This document shows positions 1 to 6,494 of a DNA stretch of 8,534 nucleotides, in pieces (position 1 is the stretch's first letter; each line of letters opens with the position of its first letter). A program made the position numbers and the translations under genes. The stretch is taken from NCBI GenBank assembly GCA_964543235.1, contig CAZIXE010000106.1, forward strand, positions 1 to 8,534, written 5' to 3'. The DNA comes from JANMMJ01 sp964543235. GTDB taxonomy: Bacteria; Pseudomonadota; Alphaproteobacteria; Rhizobiales; Aestuariivirgaceae. The notes below the pieces were generated by a model. That model was given only the letters and a program-made list of their open reading frames with translations, was not told the origin of the DNA and ran no database searches.

Positions 1-100
1 CCGCTCCGGGCAGCAGCTGAACCGGCCGCCGCATTTTCAGCCAGTCGCTGAATCGCTCCAGGCTTCCGGCCAGTCTGGCGGGACCGTGGAGCAAACTCAT
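1..100 (-). CDS. Possible N-terminus of a protein cut by the left window edge
   Basis: A minus-strand frame opens with ATG at 100-98 and runs without a stop to the left edge, giving about 33 residues that begin MSLLHGPARLAGSLERFSDW. A GGAGG motif (complement of 110-114) lies 9 nt upstream of the ATG, a plausible ribosome binding site. It would be co-oriented with mscL and lie beyond the mscL terminator. Other frames are also open across this GC-rich stretch, including one from a minus-strand ATG at 128, so the choice rests on the Shine-Dalgarno spacing alone. I do not recognise the family; the visible part is basic and amphipathic with no signal peptide. Confidence 0.35.
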   Translation of the reverse strand, partial: MSLLHGPARLAGSLERFSDWLKMRRPVQLLPGA

Positions 101-190
101 GCGCAGGCGCCTCCGCCACCAGGACCATGCGGGCGATCACGACGAGGAGGGTTTTTGAATCCCTGCCACCCGGCCAGTCCCCAAAGCGAA

Positions 191-215
191 AGCCCGGGTG
201 TCCGGCACCCGGGCT
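191..215 (-). terminator. Rho-independent terminator downstream of mscL
   Basis: A perfect 10-bp stem pairs 191-200 (agcccgggtg) with 206-215 (cacccgggct) around a 5-nt loop. It begins 23 nt past the mscL stop. Read on the minus strand the stem is followed by TTTCGCTTT, a moderately U-rich tail. Position and strand fit termination of mscL. Confidence 0.75.
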
Positions 216-238
216 TCATGTCGGCGATGCTGCCAGCG

Positions 239-649
239 CTACTTCTTCTTCAGGAGATCGCGGATTTCACCCAGCAATGTCTCCGTGGCCGATGGTACCG
301 GCGGTGGTGGCGGCGGCTCGGCCTTGCGCATCTTCGTCGCCATTTTGACCATGACAAACAGGATCCAGGCGAGGATCAGGAAATTGATCAGAACGGTAAT
401 GAATGCGCCGTAAGCGAAGGTTGCCCCCTGCTTCTGTGCATCGACCAGATTGGTCGCCGTGATGCCCTGCGCCAGCGGCAGAAAGTAGTTGTCGAAGTTT
501 GCGCCTCCGGTGAGGGCACCGACGATCGGCATGATCAGGTGATTGACGATCGAGTCGACGATCTTGCCGAACGCGCCGCCCATGATCACGCCCACCGCGA
601 GATCGAAAGCATTACCCTTGAATGCAAAGTTCTTGAATTCTTCCCACAT
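239..649 (-). CDS. mscL: Large-conductance mechanosensitive channel MscL
   Basis: This inner-membrane channel opens under high membrane tension and releases solutes during hypo-osmotic shock; the family works as a homopentamer. The 136-residue product has the usual family length. The N-terminus MWEEFKNFAFKGNAFDLAVG is the typical amphipathic S1 helix leading into TM1 (about residues 15-43, with the glycine-rich pore-lining segment VGVIMGGAFGKIV). The periplasmic loop is about 44-76 and TM2 about 77-102 (TFAYGAFITVLINFLILAWI). After a basic stretch (KMATKMRKA) comes a run of six prolines at 112-117, then a short charged C-terminal helix ending KKK, corresponding to the cytoplasmic bundle. The ATG at 649 is preceded by a purine-rich GGGGA. 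A terminator follows at 191-215. The gene is divergent from the hybrid kinase. Identification is secure. Confidence 0.97.
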   Translation of the reverse strand: MWEEFKNFAFKGNAFDLAVGVIMGGAFGKIVDSIVNHLIMPIVGALTGGANFDNYFLPLAQGITATNLVDAQKQGATFAYGAFITVLINFLILAWILFVMVKMATKMRKAEPPPPPPVPSATETLLGEIRDLLKKK

Positions 650-723
650 GGTTTCCCCGGTCCACTGTTGAGATTGCTTTCATAAGCGCCGTCCGCCGTG
701 TTGTCCGGGCGTGCGGCATGCCC

Positions 724-751
724 ACCTTAGCCATTTGGTGTCTTTTGGCAA
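724..751 (-). promoter_or_regulatory. mscL: Possible mscL promoter
   Basis: On the minus strand TTGCCA (complement of 746-751) and TAAGGT (complement of 724-729) are separated by 16 nt, a weak sigma-70-type match. Transcription would begin near 717, giving a leader of about 68 nt before mscL. The -35 box overlaps a plus-strand TTGGCA (745-750) that could serve the divergent kinase gene, but I find no convincing -10 for that direction. Confidence 0.35.
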
Positions 752-752
752 A

Positions 753-780
753 CCTACTATCTGCGATAGACGAGAGTAGG
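753..780. promoter_or_regulatory. Nested inverted repeat in the mscL/kinase divergent region
   Basis: The outer arms CCTACT (753-758) and AGTAGG (775-780) are complementary. Overlapping them is a second perfect inverted repeat, CTATC-TGC-GATAG (757-769). The element sits 40 nt upstream of the kinase start, next to the promoter-like boxes of the divergent region, so it could be an operator or an mRNA leader hairpin. Which protein, if any, binds it cannot be told from the sequence. Confidence 0.35.
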
Positions 781-820
781 TCTGTAAATTGGGCAGCCGC
801 CGCTGCTAGACTGCCCGGCA

Positions 821-3800
821 ATGCTGACCAGTACGGCCATAATCGTCGCGGGCCTTACCTATGTCGGGGCCTTGTTTGCTGTCGCGACCTGGGGCGACCG
901 TATAGCCTACCGCCGGCCACCCGGCATGCCCCGGCCCTTGATCTATGCCCTCTCCCTGGGCGTCTACTGCACGTCCTGGACCTATTTCGGGAGCGTCGGG
1001 CTGGCTGCGAAAAGCGGATTTGATTTCCTTCCGATCTATCTCGGACCCATCCTGGTCTTCACCCTGGGATGGCGGTTGCTGCAGTACATAGCCGAACTTG
1101 CAAAACGGCAGAACATTACCTCGATCGCCGATTTCATCGCCGCGCGTTACGGCAAGAACGAGTCCCTGGGTGCCCTCGTTGCCATCATCGCAGTCATAGG
1201 CATTGTCCCTTACATTTCGCTGCAGCTGAAGGCGGTGTCCCTGTCTCTCCAGACGGTGACGACCGAACCGGGCCTTGCCGGCGCGCCCGCCACGGGCGGC
1301 GACCTGGTCGCTCTCGCTGTCGCGGGCGCCATGGCGGTTTTCGCCATCCTGTTCGGCACCCGCCACATCGATACCACTGAACATCAGGATGGCCTGGTGC
1401 TCGCCATTTCCATTGAATCCGTGATCAAGTTGCTGGCCTTTCTGGCTGTCGGCGTGTTCGTCGTCTACCATTTCACCGGCGGGCCGCAGTACCTTGCAGG
1501 AGCCGCGGCGCAGCGTCCGGAGATCGTCGAACTCTTCACCCGTAATTTCGACGGCGGCCGCTGGATCACTATGACGCTGCTGTCGGTCTGCGCCATCATC
1601 CTCCTGCCCCGCCAGTTCCACATGGCCTTCGTCGAAAACACCAACCGCGGCGATATCCGCCGCGCGGCATGGCTCTTCCCGGCCTATCTCGTAGCCATCA
1701 ATGTCTTTGTGGTGCCCATCGCCGTCATCGGATTGCTGCATATGCCGCCGGGGACCGATGGCGATACTTTCGTTCTGGCCCTGCCGGTCCTCGCCGGACA
1801 CAAGTTCATGGCCCTGATCGCCTTCCTCGGCGGTCTGTCGGCAGCAACCGCCATGGTCATAGTCGAAACCGTGGCCCTGGCCATCATGGTCTGCAACAAC
1901 CTTGTCATGCCTCTGCTGCTGCGCCGCCGGTCCGCCAGCAGCGCCGGGGACGACATGGGCCGTCTGCTGGTGATGATCCGCCGCGTCGCTATCGTGGTAA
2001 TCCTGGTTCTTGCCTACAGCTACTATGTGATGATTGGCGCCTCCGCCGCGCTGGCGCAGATCGGCCTCATTTCGTTCGCTGCCGTCGCCCAGTTTGCCCC
2101 GGCCTTCTTCGGTGCCATGCTGTGGCGGCGCGGGACTGCCAATGGCGCCCGGGCGGGTCTCATTGCCGGCTTTGCGCTCTGGGCATACACGCTGCTTCTG
2201 CCCTCGCTCGCCGACGGCGGCTGGATTGCGTCGAGTTTCGTTTCGGACGGTCCATGGGGCGCCGGGCTCCTGCGGCCGCGTGTGCTTTTCTATCTTGAAT
2301 TCGATCCCCTTACTCACGGCGTCTTCTGGAGCCTGGCAACCAACATCGCCGCTTTCGTATTCGTATCGCTGATGAGCCAGCCTTCGCCGGTCGAGAAAAT
2401 GCAGGCGCGCAGCTTTGTGGGACCCGACATGCCGGTGACAGCCGGGTCGTTCAGGCTTTGGCGCACCACCCTGACGGTGCACGAATTGCAGGAAACCGTG
2501 GCCCGCTATCTCGGATCCGACCGGACCAGCCAGGCCTTTGAGCAGTTTGCCCGCGAGCGCGGCTTCAGGGGCGATGCCTCCGCCGAAGTCGATCTACCGC
2601 TGCTGCGCTTTGCCGAGCATCTCCTGGCCAGTGCCGTCGGCACCGCGTCCTCAAGGTTGGTGATCAAACTTCTGCTGGAGGGCCATGCCAAGAATGCCCG
2701 CGGCGGCATGAAACTTCTCGATGATGCCAATGCCGCGATTCAATACAACCGCGACCTGCTGCAGTCCGCGATCGACAATGTGAAACAGGGCATTGCCGTC
2801 TTTGACGTCGACCGCAATCTCATCTGCTGGAACTCGCAATTCTCGGCATTGCTGAAGCTCAGCGAAGCAAATTGCCGCATCGGAGCGCCCCTTTCCGCGA
2901 TCGTCGAAGCAATGCTGAACCGCTCTTCGCTGGATCAATCTTCCGGCATGGCCGCGCTCGCCGACCGCGTACGCAAGATTGCCGTAACGCGGGAGACCTT
3001 CCGCGAGCGGCTTGCCGACGACGAGACTGTTCTCGAGATCCGCTCCGGTGAAATGCCCGATGGTGGCACAGTTGTGACATTTGACGACATCTCCGAGAGC
3101 TTCCTCGCTGCCGAGGCCCTGCAGCGCGCCAATGAAACCCTGGAGCGGCGTGTCGCTGAACGGACGGCCAAGCTGACCGAACTCAATGCTGAGCTCGAAC
3201 GGGCCCGCGCCCGCTCCGAGAACGCGAATCAGGAGAAGACCAGATTCATTGCGGCGGCAAGTCACGATATCCTCCAGCCGCTCAATGCTGCGCGTCTGTT
3301 CACCGCAAGCCTGTTGGATCGGCATGCCAGGTCCAAGGATCGCGAGCTCGTGCGCAGTGTCGACCTGTCGCTGGAATCGGTCGAAGAAATCATTTCGGCG
3401 CTGCTCGATATCTCGCGAATTGATGCTGGCGCCATGAAGCCTGAAATCTCTGTGTTTCCCGCCGGCGAACTGCTCCAGGCCCTCGCCCTGGAATTCGGCC
3501 CCGTCGCCCGCGAGCGCGGTCTCATCTTGCATACGGTGCCGACCTCCTGCGTCGTGAAATCTGACCGCAAGTTGCTGCGCCGGATCCTCCAGAACCTTCT
3601 GTCGAACGCCATAAAGTACACGCCGACCGGGCGGGTGTTGATGGGCTGCCGGCGGACCGGCGGGGCGCTCCGCATCGAGGTTCACGATACCGGGCATGGC
3701 ATCCCGAAGGACAAGCAGCAGGCCGTCTTCCGTGAGTTCGAGCGGATCAATGGTGGGCACGGTGAGTCGGGTCTGGGTCTGGGGCTGTCGATCGTCGAGC

Positions 3801-4330
3801 GCATCGCCAGAATGCTTGAGCACCCGATCACATTGCGCTCAGACGTGGGGCGGGGCACCATGTTTGCCATCACCGTGCCGCTTGCCGCAGCCCAGCAGGC
3901 ACAGCTGCCGCAGTCCCGCAAGACCGTCGCCCGCCGGGGCCTCGGCGCCGTGATGAATGTGATGGTGGTCGACAACGAGGCAAGCATCATTGCCGGAATG
4001 AGCGCGTTGCTGACCGGCTGGGGCTGCAGCGTTGTGACGGCGCGGTCGGTGGCCGAGGCGCTCAGCGCCTTCGATGCGGTGGACGGCAAGGTCGACATCA
4101 TTCTCGCCGACTACCATCTTCATCGCGAAGATGGCCTGGCTTTGATCGACCGGTTGCGCAGCCGCGCCCGCCGGCCGATACCGGCTGTGCTGATTACCGC
4201 CGAACGATCCAAGCAAGTCCAGGATCTCGCTCTGGCGCGAGATGTGCAGTACATCAGAAAACCGGTGAAACCGGCGGCACTGCGGGCCGCGATCAGCCAC
4301 GCCTCGGTCCGCGCCGAAGCGGCTGAGTAA
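821..4330 (+). CDS. Hybrid sensor histidine kinase with SSF transporter-like sensor (CrbS/MxtR type)
   Basis: The product is a 1169-residue inner-membrane kinase. Residues 1-525 are a multi-pass sodium/solute symporter (SLC5) domain with family-typical segments ALSLGVYCTSWTYFGSVG, ITSIADFIAARYGK and LLPRQFHMAFVEN (H267). A STAC-like linker follows (about 540-622), then a PAS-like domain (about 646-757, GIAVFDVDRNLICWNSQF) and a coiled coil (about 758-806). HisKA carries the phospho-acceptor His815 in SHDILQPLNAARLF. The HATPase domain shows the N box (N929 in NLLSNAIKYT), D956 in DTGHGI and GLGLGL from 984. A C-terminal receiver (1045-1165) has D1051, phospho-acceptor D1097 and K1147. This order matches CrbS (Vibrio) and MxtR (Pseudomonas), kinases of acetate and carbon use; the ligand here is unknown. 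An in-frame stop at 785-787 makes ATG 821 the only good start, although it lacks a Shine-Dalgarno sequence. The partner regulator lies tail to tail. All catalytic residues are present. Confidence 0.93.
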   Translation: MLTSTAIIVAGLTYVGALFAVATWGDRIAYRRPPGMPRPLIYALSLGVYCTSWTYFGSVGLAAKSGFDFLPIYLGPILVFTLGWRLLQYIAELAKRQNITSIADFIAARYGKNESLGALVAIIAVIGIVPYISLQLKAVSLSLQTVTTEPGLAGAPATGGDLVALAVAGAMAVFAILFGTRHIDTTEHQDGLVLAISIESVIKLLAFLAVGVFVVYHFTGGPQYLAGAAAQRPEIVELFTRNFDGGRWITMTLLSVCAIILLPRQFHMAFVENTNRGDIRRAAWLFPAYLVAINVFVVPIAVIGLLHMPPGTDGDTFVLALPVLAGHKFMALIAFLGGLSAATAMVIVETVALAIMVCNNLVMPLLLRRRSASSAGDDMGRLLVMIRRVAIVVILVLAYSYYVMIGASAALAQIGLISFAAVAQFAPAFFGAMLWRRGTANGARAGLIAGFALWAYTLLLPSLADGGWIASSFVSDGPWGAGLLRPRVLFYLEFDPLTHGVFWSLATNIAAFVFVSLMSQPSPVEKMQARSFVGPDMPVTAGSFRLWRTTLTVHELQETVARYLGSDRTSQAFEQFARERGFRGDASAEVDLPLLRFAEHLLASAVGTASSRLVIKLLLEGHAKNARGGMKLLDDANAAIQYNRDLLQSAIDNVKQGIAVFDVDRNLICWNSQFSALLKLSEANCRIGAPLSAIVEAMLNRSSLDQSSGMAALADRVRKIAVTRETFRERLADDETVLEIRSGEMPDGGTVVTFDDISESFLAAEALQRANETLERRVAERTAKLTELNAELERARARSENANQEKTRFIAAASHDILQPLNAARLFTASLLDRHARSKDRELVRSVDLSLESVEEIISALLDISRIDAGAMKPEISVFPAGELLQALALEFGPVARERGLILHTVPTSCVVKSDRKLLRRILQNLLSNAIKYTPTGRVLMGCRRTGGALRIEVHDTGHGIPKDKQQAVFREFERINGGHGESGLGLGLSIVERIARMLEHPITLRSDVGRGTMFAITVPLAAAQQAQLPQSRKTVARRGLGAVMNVMVVDNEASIIAGMSALLTGWGCSVVTARSVAEALSAFDAVDGKVDIILADYHLHREDGLALIDRLRSRARRPIPAVLITAERSKQVQDLALARDVQYIRKPVKPAALRAAISHASVRAEAAE

Positions 4331-4993
4331 TCAGACGGGGCTGCCGCCCTGCGCCTGGTTCTCTTCGTCGATGCGGGTAACGGCGATGACTGCCTGCGTC
4401 CTGCTGTCGACGTCGAGTTTCTGCAGGATCGCCGAGACATGCGCTTTGACCGTCGCTTCCGAGACGTCAAGCTCATATGCGATCTGCTTGTTGAGCAGCC
4501 CCTCGCGCAGCATCATGAGTACCCGGAGCTGTTGCGGGGTGAGTGTGGCGAGCCGCTTCGCCATGACGTCGCCTTCGGATTTGCCACCATCCAGGACCAG
4601 ATCGGGCGGCGTCCAGATATCGCCCGCAAGAATGGCCGCGATCGCCACCTTGATATCTCCGGTGGCCGTCGATTTCGGGATGTAGCCCGAGGCGCCAAGC
4701 CCCATGGCGCGCCTGATCAGGTGCGGTTCCTCGCTTCCTGAAACCACCGCCACGGCAACCGCCGGGAACTGCGCCCGCAAATAGGCGAGACCTGACAGGC
4801 CCTGCACGCCCGGCATCTTGAGATCGAGCAGTACGAGGTCGATGTCATTGTTCGACTCCAGAAGCTTCACGGCCGCGTCAAGATTGCCGGCCTCCTCCAC
4901 CCTGACTCCTGGTATGGCCGACGCCAGCGACTGCTTGAGCGCATCCCTGAACAAGGGATGATCGTCAACGATCACGATGCGCTGACTAGCCAT
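4331..4993 (-). CDS. LuxR/NarL-family response regulator (CrbR/ErdR type), likely partner of the hybrid kinase
   Basis: This cytoplasmic DNA-binding regulator has 220 residues. The receiver occupies about 5-120: acidic pair D10-D11 (IVIVDDHPLFRDAL), phospho-acceptor D57 in LVLLDLKMPG, switch S85 and K107 in GYIPKS. The LuxR helix-turn-helix is at about 150-205 (LTPQQLRVLMMLREGLLNKQ, then IAYELDVSEATVKAHVSAIL). The start is ATG 4993 because the receiver begins there (MASQRIVIVDD). The frame stays open for more than 1 kb upstream, but that part is antisense to pip and has no family resemblance. A GGGAA lies about 9 nt before the ATG. Its stop codon abuts the kinase stop with no gap. Adjacency and the known CrbS/CrbR and MxtR/ErdR pairs make it the likely kinase target. 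Its regulon is inferred, not visible. Confidence 0.93.
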   Translation of the reverse strand: MASQRIVIVDDHPLFRDALKQSLASAIPGVRVEEAGNLDAAVKLLESNNDIDLVLLDLKMPGVQGLSGLAYLRAQFPAVAVAVVSGSEEPHLIRRAMGLGASGYIPKSTATGDIKVAIAAILAGDIWTPPDLVLDGGKSEGDVMAKRLATLTPQQLRVLMMLREGLLNKQIAYELDVSEATVKAHVSAILQKLDVDSRTQAVIAVTRIDEENQAQGGSPV

Positions 4994-5052
4994 GTGGCAT
5001 GTTCCCGCGTCCCCGACTGGCTGCTGCAACCGCACTGGTTCGTGTGTCCCAG

Positions 5053-5080
5053 ACGTTAGCGCCATGCTAGGAAAGCGCAA
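5053..5080 (-). promoter_or_regulatory. Possible promoter of the response regulator
   Basis: In the 114-bp divergent gap between the regulator and pip, the minus strand carries TTGCGC (complement of 5075-5080) and TAACGT (complement of 5053-5058) spaced by 16 nt. The start would be near 5046, giving a leader of about 53 nt. The short inverted repeat TTAGC-GCCAT-GCTAG (5056-5070) overlaps the spacer and -10 and could be a regulator site. The match is weak. Confidence 0.3.
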
Positions 5081-5107
5081 GTCCCGCGTTTCGGAGTGAT
5101 TTTGCGG

Positions 5108-6052
5108 ATGTTCCTTGGCCTGTTCCCCGAGAGTCAGCCCGTTCGATGCGGCCGATTGCGGGTCTCCAAAATACATGAGCTCTACTGGGAGGAGTGCGGC
5201 AACCCTGCCGGCAAGCCCGCCGTGGTACTTCACGGCGGCCCCGGCGGCGGCATATCGCCGTTCCTCAAGCGCCTTCACGATCCGGGGCGTTACCGCATTA
5301 TTACCTTTGATCAGCGTGGTTGTGGTCAGTCGACGCCGCATGGTTCGCTGGTGGAGAACAGCACCGGCCATCTCGTTGCCGACATCGAAGCCTTGCGCCG
5401 CCATCTCGGTATTGAGCGCTGGCAGGTCGTCGGCGGCTCCTGGGGATCGACCCTGGCATTGGCCTATGCCGAAACCCATGTCGAGCGGGTTACCGAACTG
5501 ATCGTTCGCGGCGTATTCCTCGGCACCAGGCGGGAAATCGCATGGTTCTACCAGGAAGGCGCCAACTGGCTTTTCCCGGACGCCTGGGAGAGCTTCGTTG
5601 CACCGATCCCGGAAGAAGAGCGTCATGATCTCTTGGCCGCCCACCATCGCCGGTTGACCGGTGCGGATCCGGTGGCCGCGCGCGCCTCGGCAAAGGCTTG
5701 GAGTCAGTGGGAGGGCACCACCATATCGCTCTTGCCGGACCCGGCACGTATCGAGAAATTCGGCGAGGAACGCTTCGCTGCCGCCTTTGCCGGTATTGAA
5801 TGCCATTACTTCATGAACGGCTGCTTCTTGGCGGAAGGCGAACTGCTTGCCGGCGCGGCCCGGCTCCGCCACCTCCCGGGCGTCATTGTCCAGGGCCGCT
5901 ATGACGTTGTGACACCCGTCCGCAGCGCTCTCCTGTTGAGCAAGGCTTGGCCCGAGGCGCGCTTCGAGATTGTCCCCGACGCCGGCCACACTGCAACCGA
6001 ACCTGGCATCGCCGATGCGCTCGTGAGAGCGACGTCCGGCTTTCTTGCATGA
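5108..6052 (+). CDS. pip: Prolyl aminopeptidase (proline iminopeptidase), alpha/beta hydrolase of family S33
   Basis: The enzyme removes N-terminal proline from peptides in the cytoplasm, a step in peptide salvage. The 314-residue product has the normal family length. Visible features are HELYWEECGNP near the N-terminus, the oxyanion-hole segment HGGPGGG (42-48), FDQRGCGQS (67-75), the nucleophile elbow GGSWGS with Ser111, the catalytic Asp266 in GRYDVVTP and His294 in DAGHT. The cap domain is about 135-240. I chose ATG 5108 because the product then starts MFLGLFPE, aligning with the usual M-x-LYPP type start, and a GGAG (5093-5096) lies 11 nt upstream. An in-frame GTG at 5096 would add four residues but overlaps that Shine-Dalgarno. 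It is divergent from the response regulator, and I see no functional link to the two-component pair. Confidence 0.93.
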   Translation: MFLGLFPESQPVRCGRLRVSKIHELYWEECGNPAGKPAVVLHGGPGGGISPFLKRLHDPGRYRIITFDQRGCGQSTPHGSLVENSTGHLVADIEALRRHLGIERWQVVGGSWGSTLALAYAETHVERVTELIVRGVFLGTRREIAWFYQEGANWLFPDAWESFVAPIPEEERHDLLAAHHRRLTGADPVAARASAKAWSQWEGTTISLLPDPARIEKFGEERFAAAFAGIECHYFMNGCFLAEGELLAGAARLRHLPGVIVQGRYDVVTPVRSALLLSKAWPEARFEIVPDAGHTATEPGIADALVRATSGFLA

Positions 6053-6054
6053 AG

Positions 6055-6095
6055 AGGCCTGCTGCAGTGCAAATTGCTGCACCGCACAGCGGCCT
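6055..6095 (+). terminator. Structured 3' end of pip, possible terminator
   Basis: Three bases past the pip stop, AGGCC (6055-6059) plus GCTG (6061-6064) can pair with CAGC (6087-6090) plus GGCCT (6091-6095), a 9-bp stem with one bulged T. It encloses an inner hairpin, GTGCA (6067-6071) with TGCAC (6078-6082). No U-tract follows, so it may be an RNA-stabilising 3' structure rather than a true intrinsic terminator. Confidence 0.4.
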
Positions 6096-6164
6096 TGACC
6101 ACGAATTCGTCACAATTGGCCCTTCCCCGCAGAAGGGTGGTTTCGCGCCTAACCTGTTTTCTGG

Positions 6165-6192
6165 TTGAGTTTTCTTCGCCAGCCGCTACTAT
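6165..6192 (+). promoter_or_regulatory. Sigma-70-type promoter reading into a non-coding stretch
   Basis: TTGAGT (6165-6170) and TACTAT (6187-6192) are spaced by 16 nt, or 17 nt if read as GTTGAG and CTACTA. They resemble the alphaproteobacterial housekeeping promoter pattern (CTTGAC, N17, CTATAT). This is one of the best promoter matches in the window, yet no protein gene follows on the plus strand for about 800 nt. The predicted start is near 6199. Confidence 0.5.
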
Positions 6193-6229
6193 CCGCGCGC
6201 TGATGGAAAGGACCGGCGGGTCCACAACC

Positions 6230-6251
6230 CGCCCACGATTCGCCCACAATT
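6230..6251 (+). repeat. Tandem 11-bp direct repeat
   Basis: CGCCCACGATT (6230-6240) is followed immediately by CGCCCACAATT (6241-6251), with one mismatch. It lies in the 5' half of the candidate small RNA, in the left arm of its composite hairpin, and may be a local duplication or a paired protein site. Confidence 0.5.
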
Positions 6252-6438
6252 CATCCTGAATGGGCCACGAATCGGGTTCAGTCTGTCATTCGATCCAGCG
6301 GGGGATCGGTCACGGCGAATACGTCGGACATAGTGAGGGGAAGCCGAAAAGCAGATCGGTGTTCCAGAAATCAGCCCCTGTTGTGAGCGAGTTGGCCAGC
6401 GCGGCTCCTGTCGCCGTCCCGAGCTTGCGTCGGCCAAG

Positions 6439-6472
6439 GGCCCGTCCGCTTTCAGCAGAGAGCGGACGGGCC
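6439..6472. terminator. Strong terminator hairpin between the candidate small RNA and the secreted-protein gene
   Basis: A perfect 12-bp GC-rich stem pairs 6439-6450 (ggcccgtccgct) with 6461-6472 (agcggacgggcc) around a 10-nt loop. Read on the plus strand it is followed by GCGCTCTTTGCTTCGTTT, a moderately U-rich tail. On the minus strand it lies 22 nt past the stop of the gene at 6495-6896, but its tail there has few Us. It probably serves both converging transcripts, with better geometry on the plus strand. Confidence 0.7.
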
Positions 6473-6494
6473 GCGCTCTTTGCTTCGTTTCCGC

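Larger units (their letters stand above)
6199..6483 (+). ncRNA. Candidate structured small RNA of about 285 nt, family unknown
   Basis: Between the promoter at 6165-6192 and the terminator stem at 6439-6472 there is no credible protein gene. The longest plus-strand frame (6260-6526) has no family resemblance and runs through the terminator. The interval folds by eye into hairpins in series: 6210-6214/6219-6223 (GGACC/GGTCC); a composite stem 6226-6278 (AACCC/GGGTT, GATTCG/CGAATC, CCC/GGG, ATTCA/TGAAT); 6291-6296/6303-6308 (CGATCC/GGATCG); 6336-6340/6375-6379 (AGGGG/CCCCT) enclosing CCGA/TCGG; a long hairpin 6392-6437 (TTGGCC/GGCCAA continuing inward through GCGC/GCGT and GCTC/GAGC); then the terminator. 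I could not match it to tmRNA, RNase P RNA, SRP RNA or 6S RNA from conserved motifs I know. It could instead be an untranslated remnant, so existence as a transcript is inferred. Confidence 0.4.

Noticed and set aside
86..685. Plus-strand open frame of 199 codons over mscL
   Set aside because: It covers the whole of mscL in antisense and crosses its terminator. Composition is typical of a shadow frame.
806..2482. Long minus-strand open frame (558 codons) opposite the kinase membrane domain
   Set aside because: It is antisense to an unmistakable symporter domain. The product is rich in Gly, Asp, Gln and Arg with no domain or hydrophobic core, as expected from the complement of GC-rich codons.
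2651..3823. Minus-strand open frame (390 codons) opposite the PAS and HisKA domains
   Set aside because: Same antisense effect of high GC at third positions; no recognisable motif and no ribosome binding site that stands out.
5096..5107. GTG start adding four residues to pip
   Set aside because: It overlaps the GGAG that best serves ATG 5108, and the ATG start matches the usual N-terminus of the family. It cannot be fully excluded.
4994..6082. Upstream extension of the response regulator frame to a 583-residue protein
   Set aside because: The extra 363 residues are antisense to pip and lack family features. The receiver domain starts at ATG 4993, which gives the normal length of 220 residues.
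6199..6483. Identity of the candidate small RNA as tmRNA, RNase P RNA, SRP RNA, 6S RNA or a tRNA
   Set aside because: I found no tag-coding segment, no GAGGAAAGTCC-type P4 motif, no SRP GGAAGCA-type loop, and no cloverleaf with a GTTCRANNC T-loop. The TTCGATCC at 6290-6296 lies in a different hairpin context.
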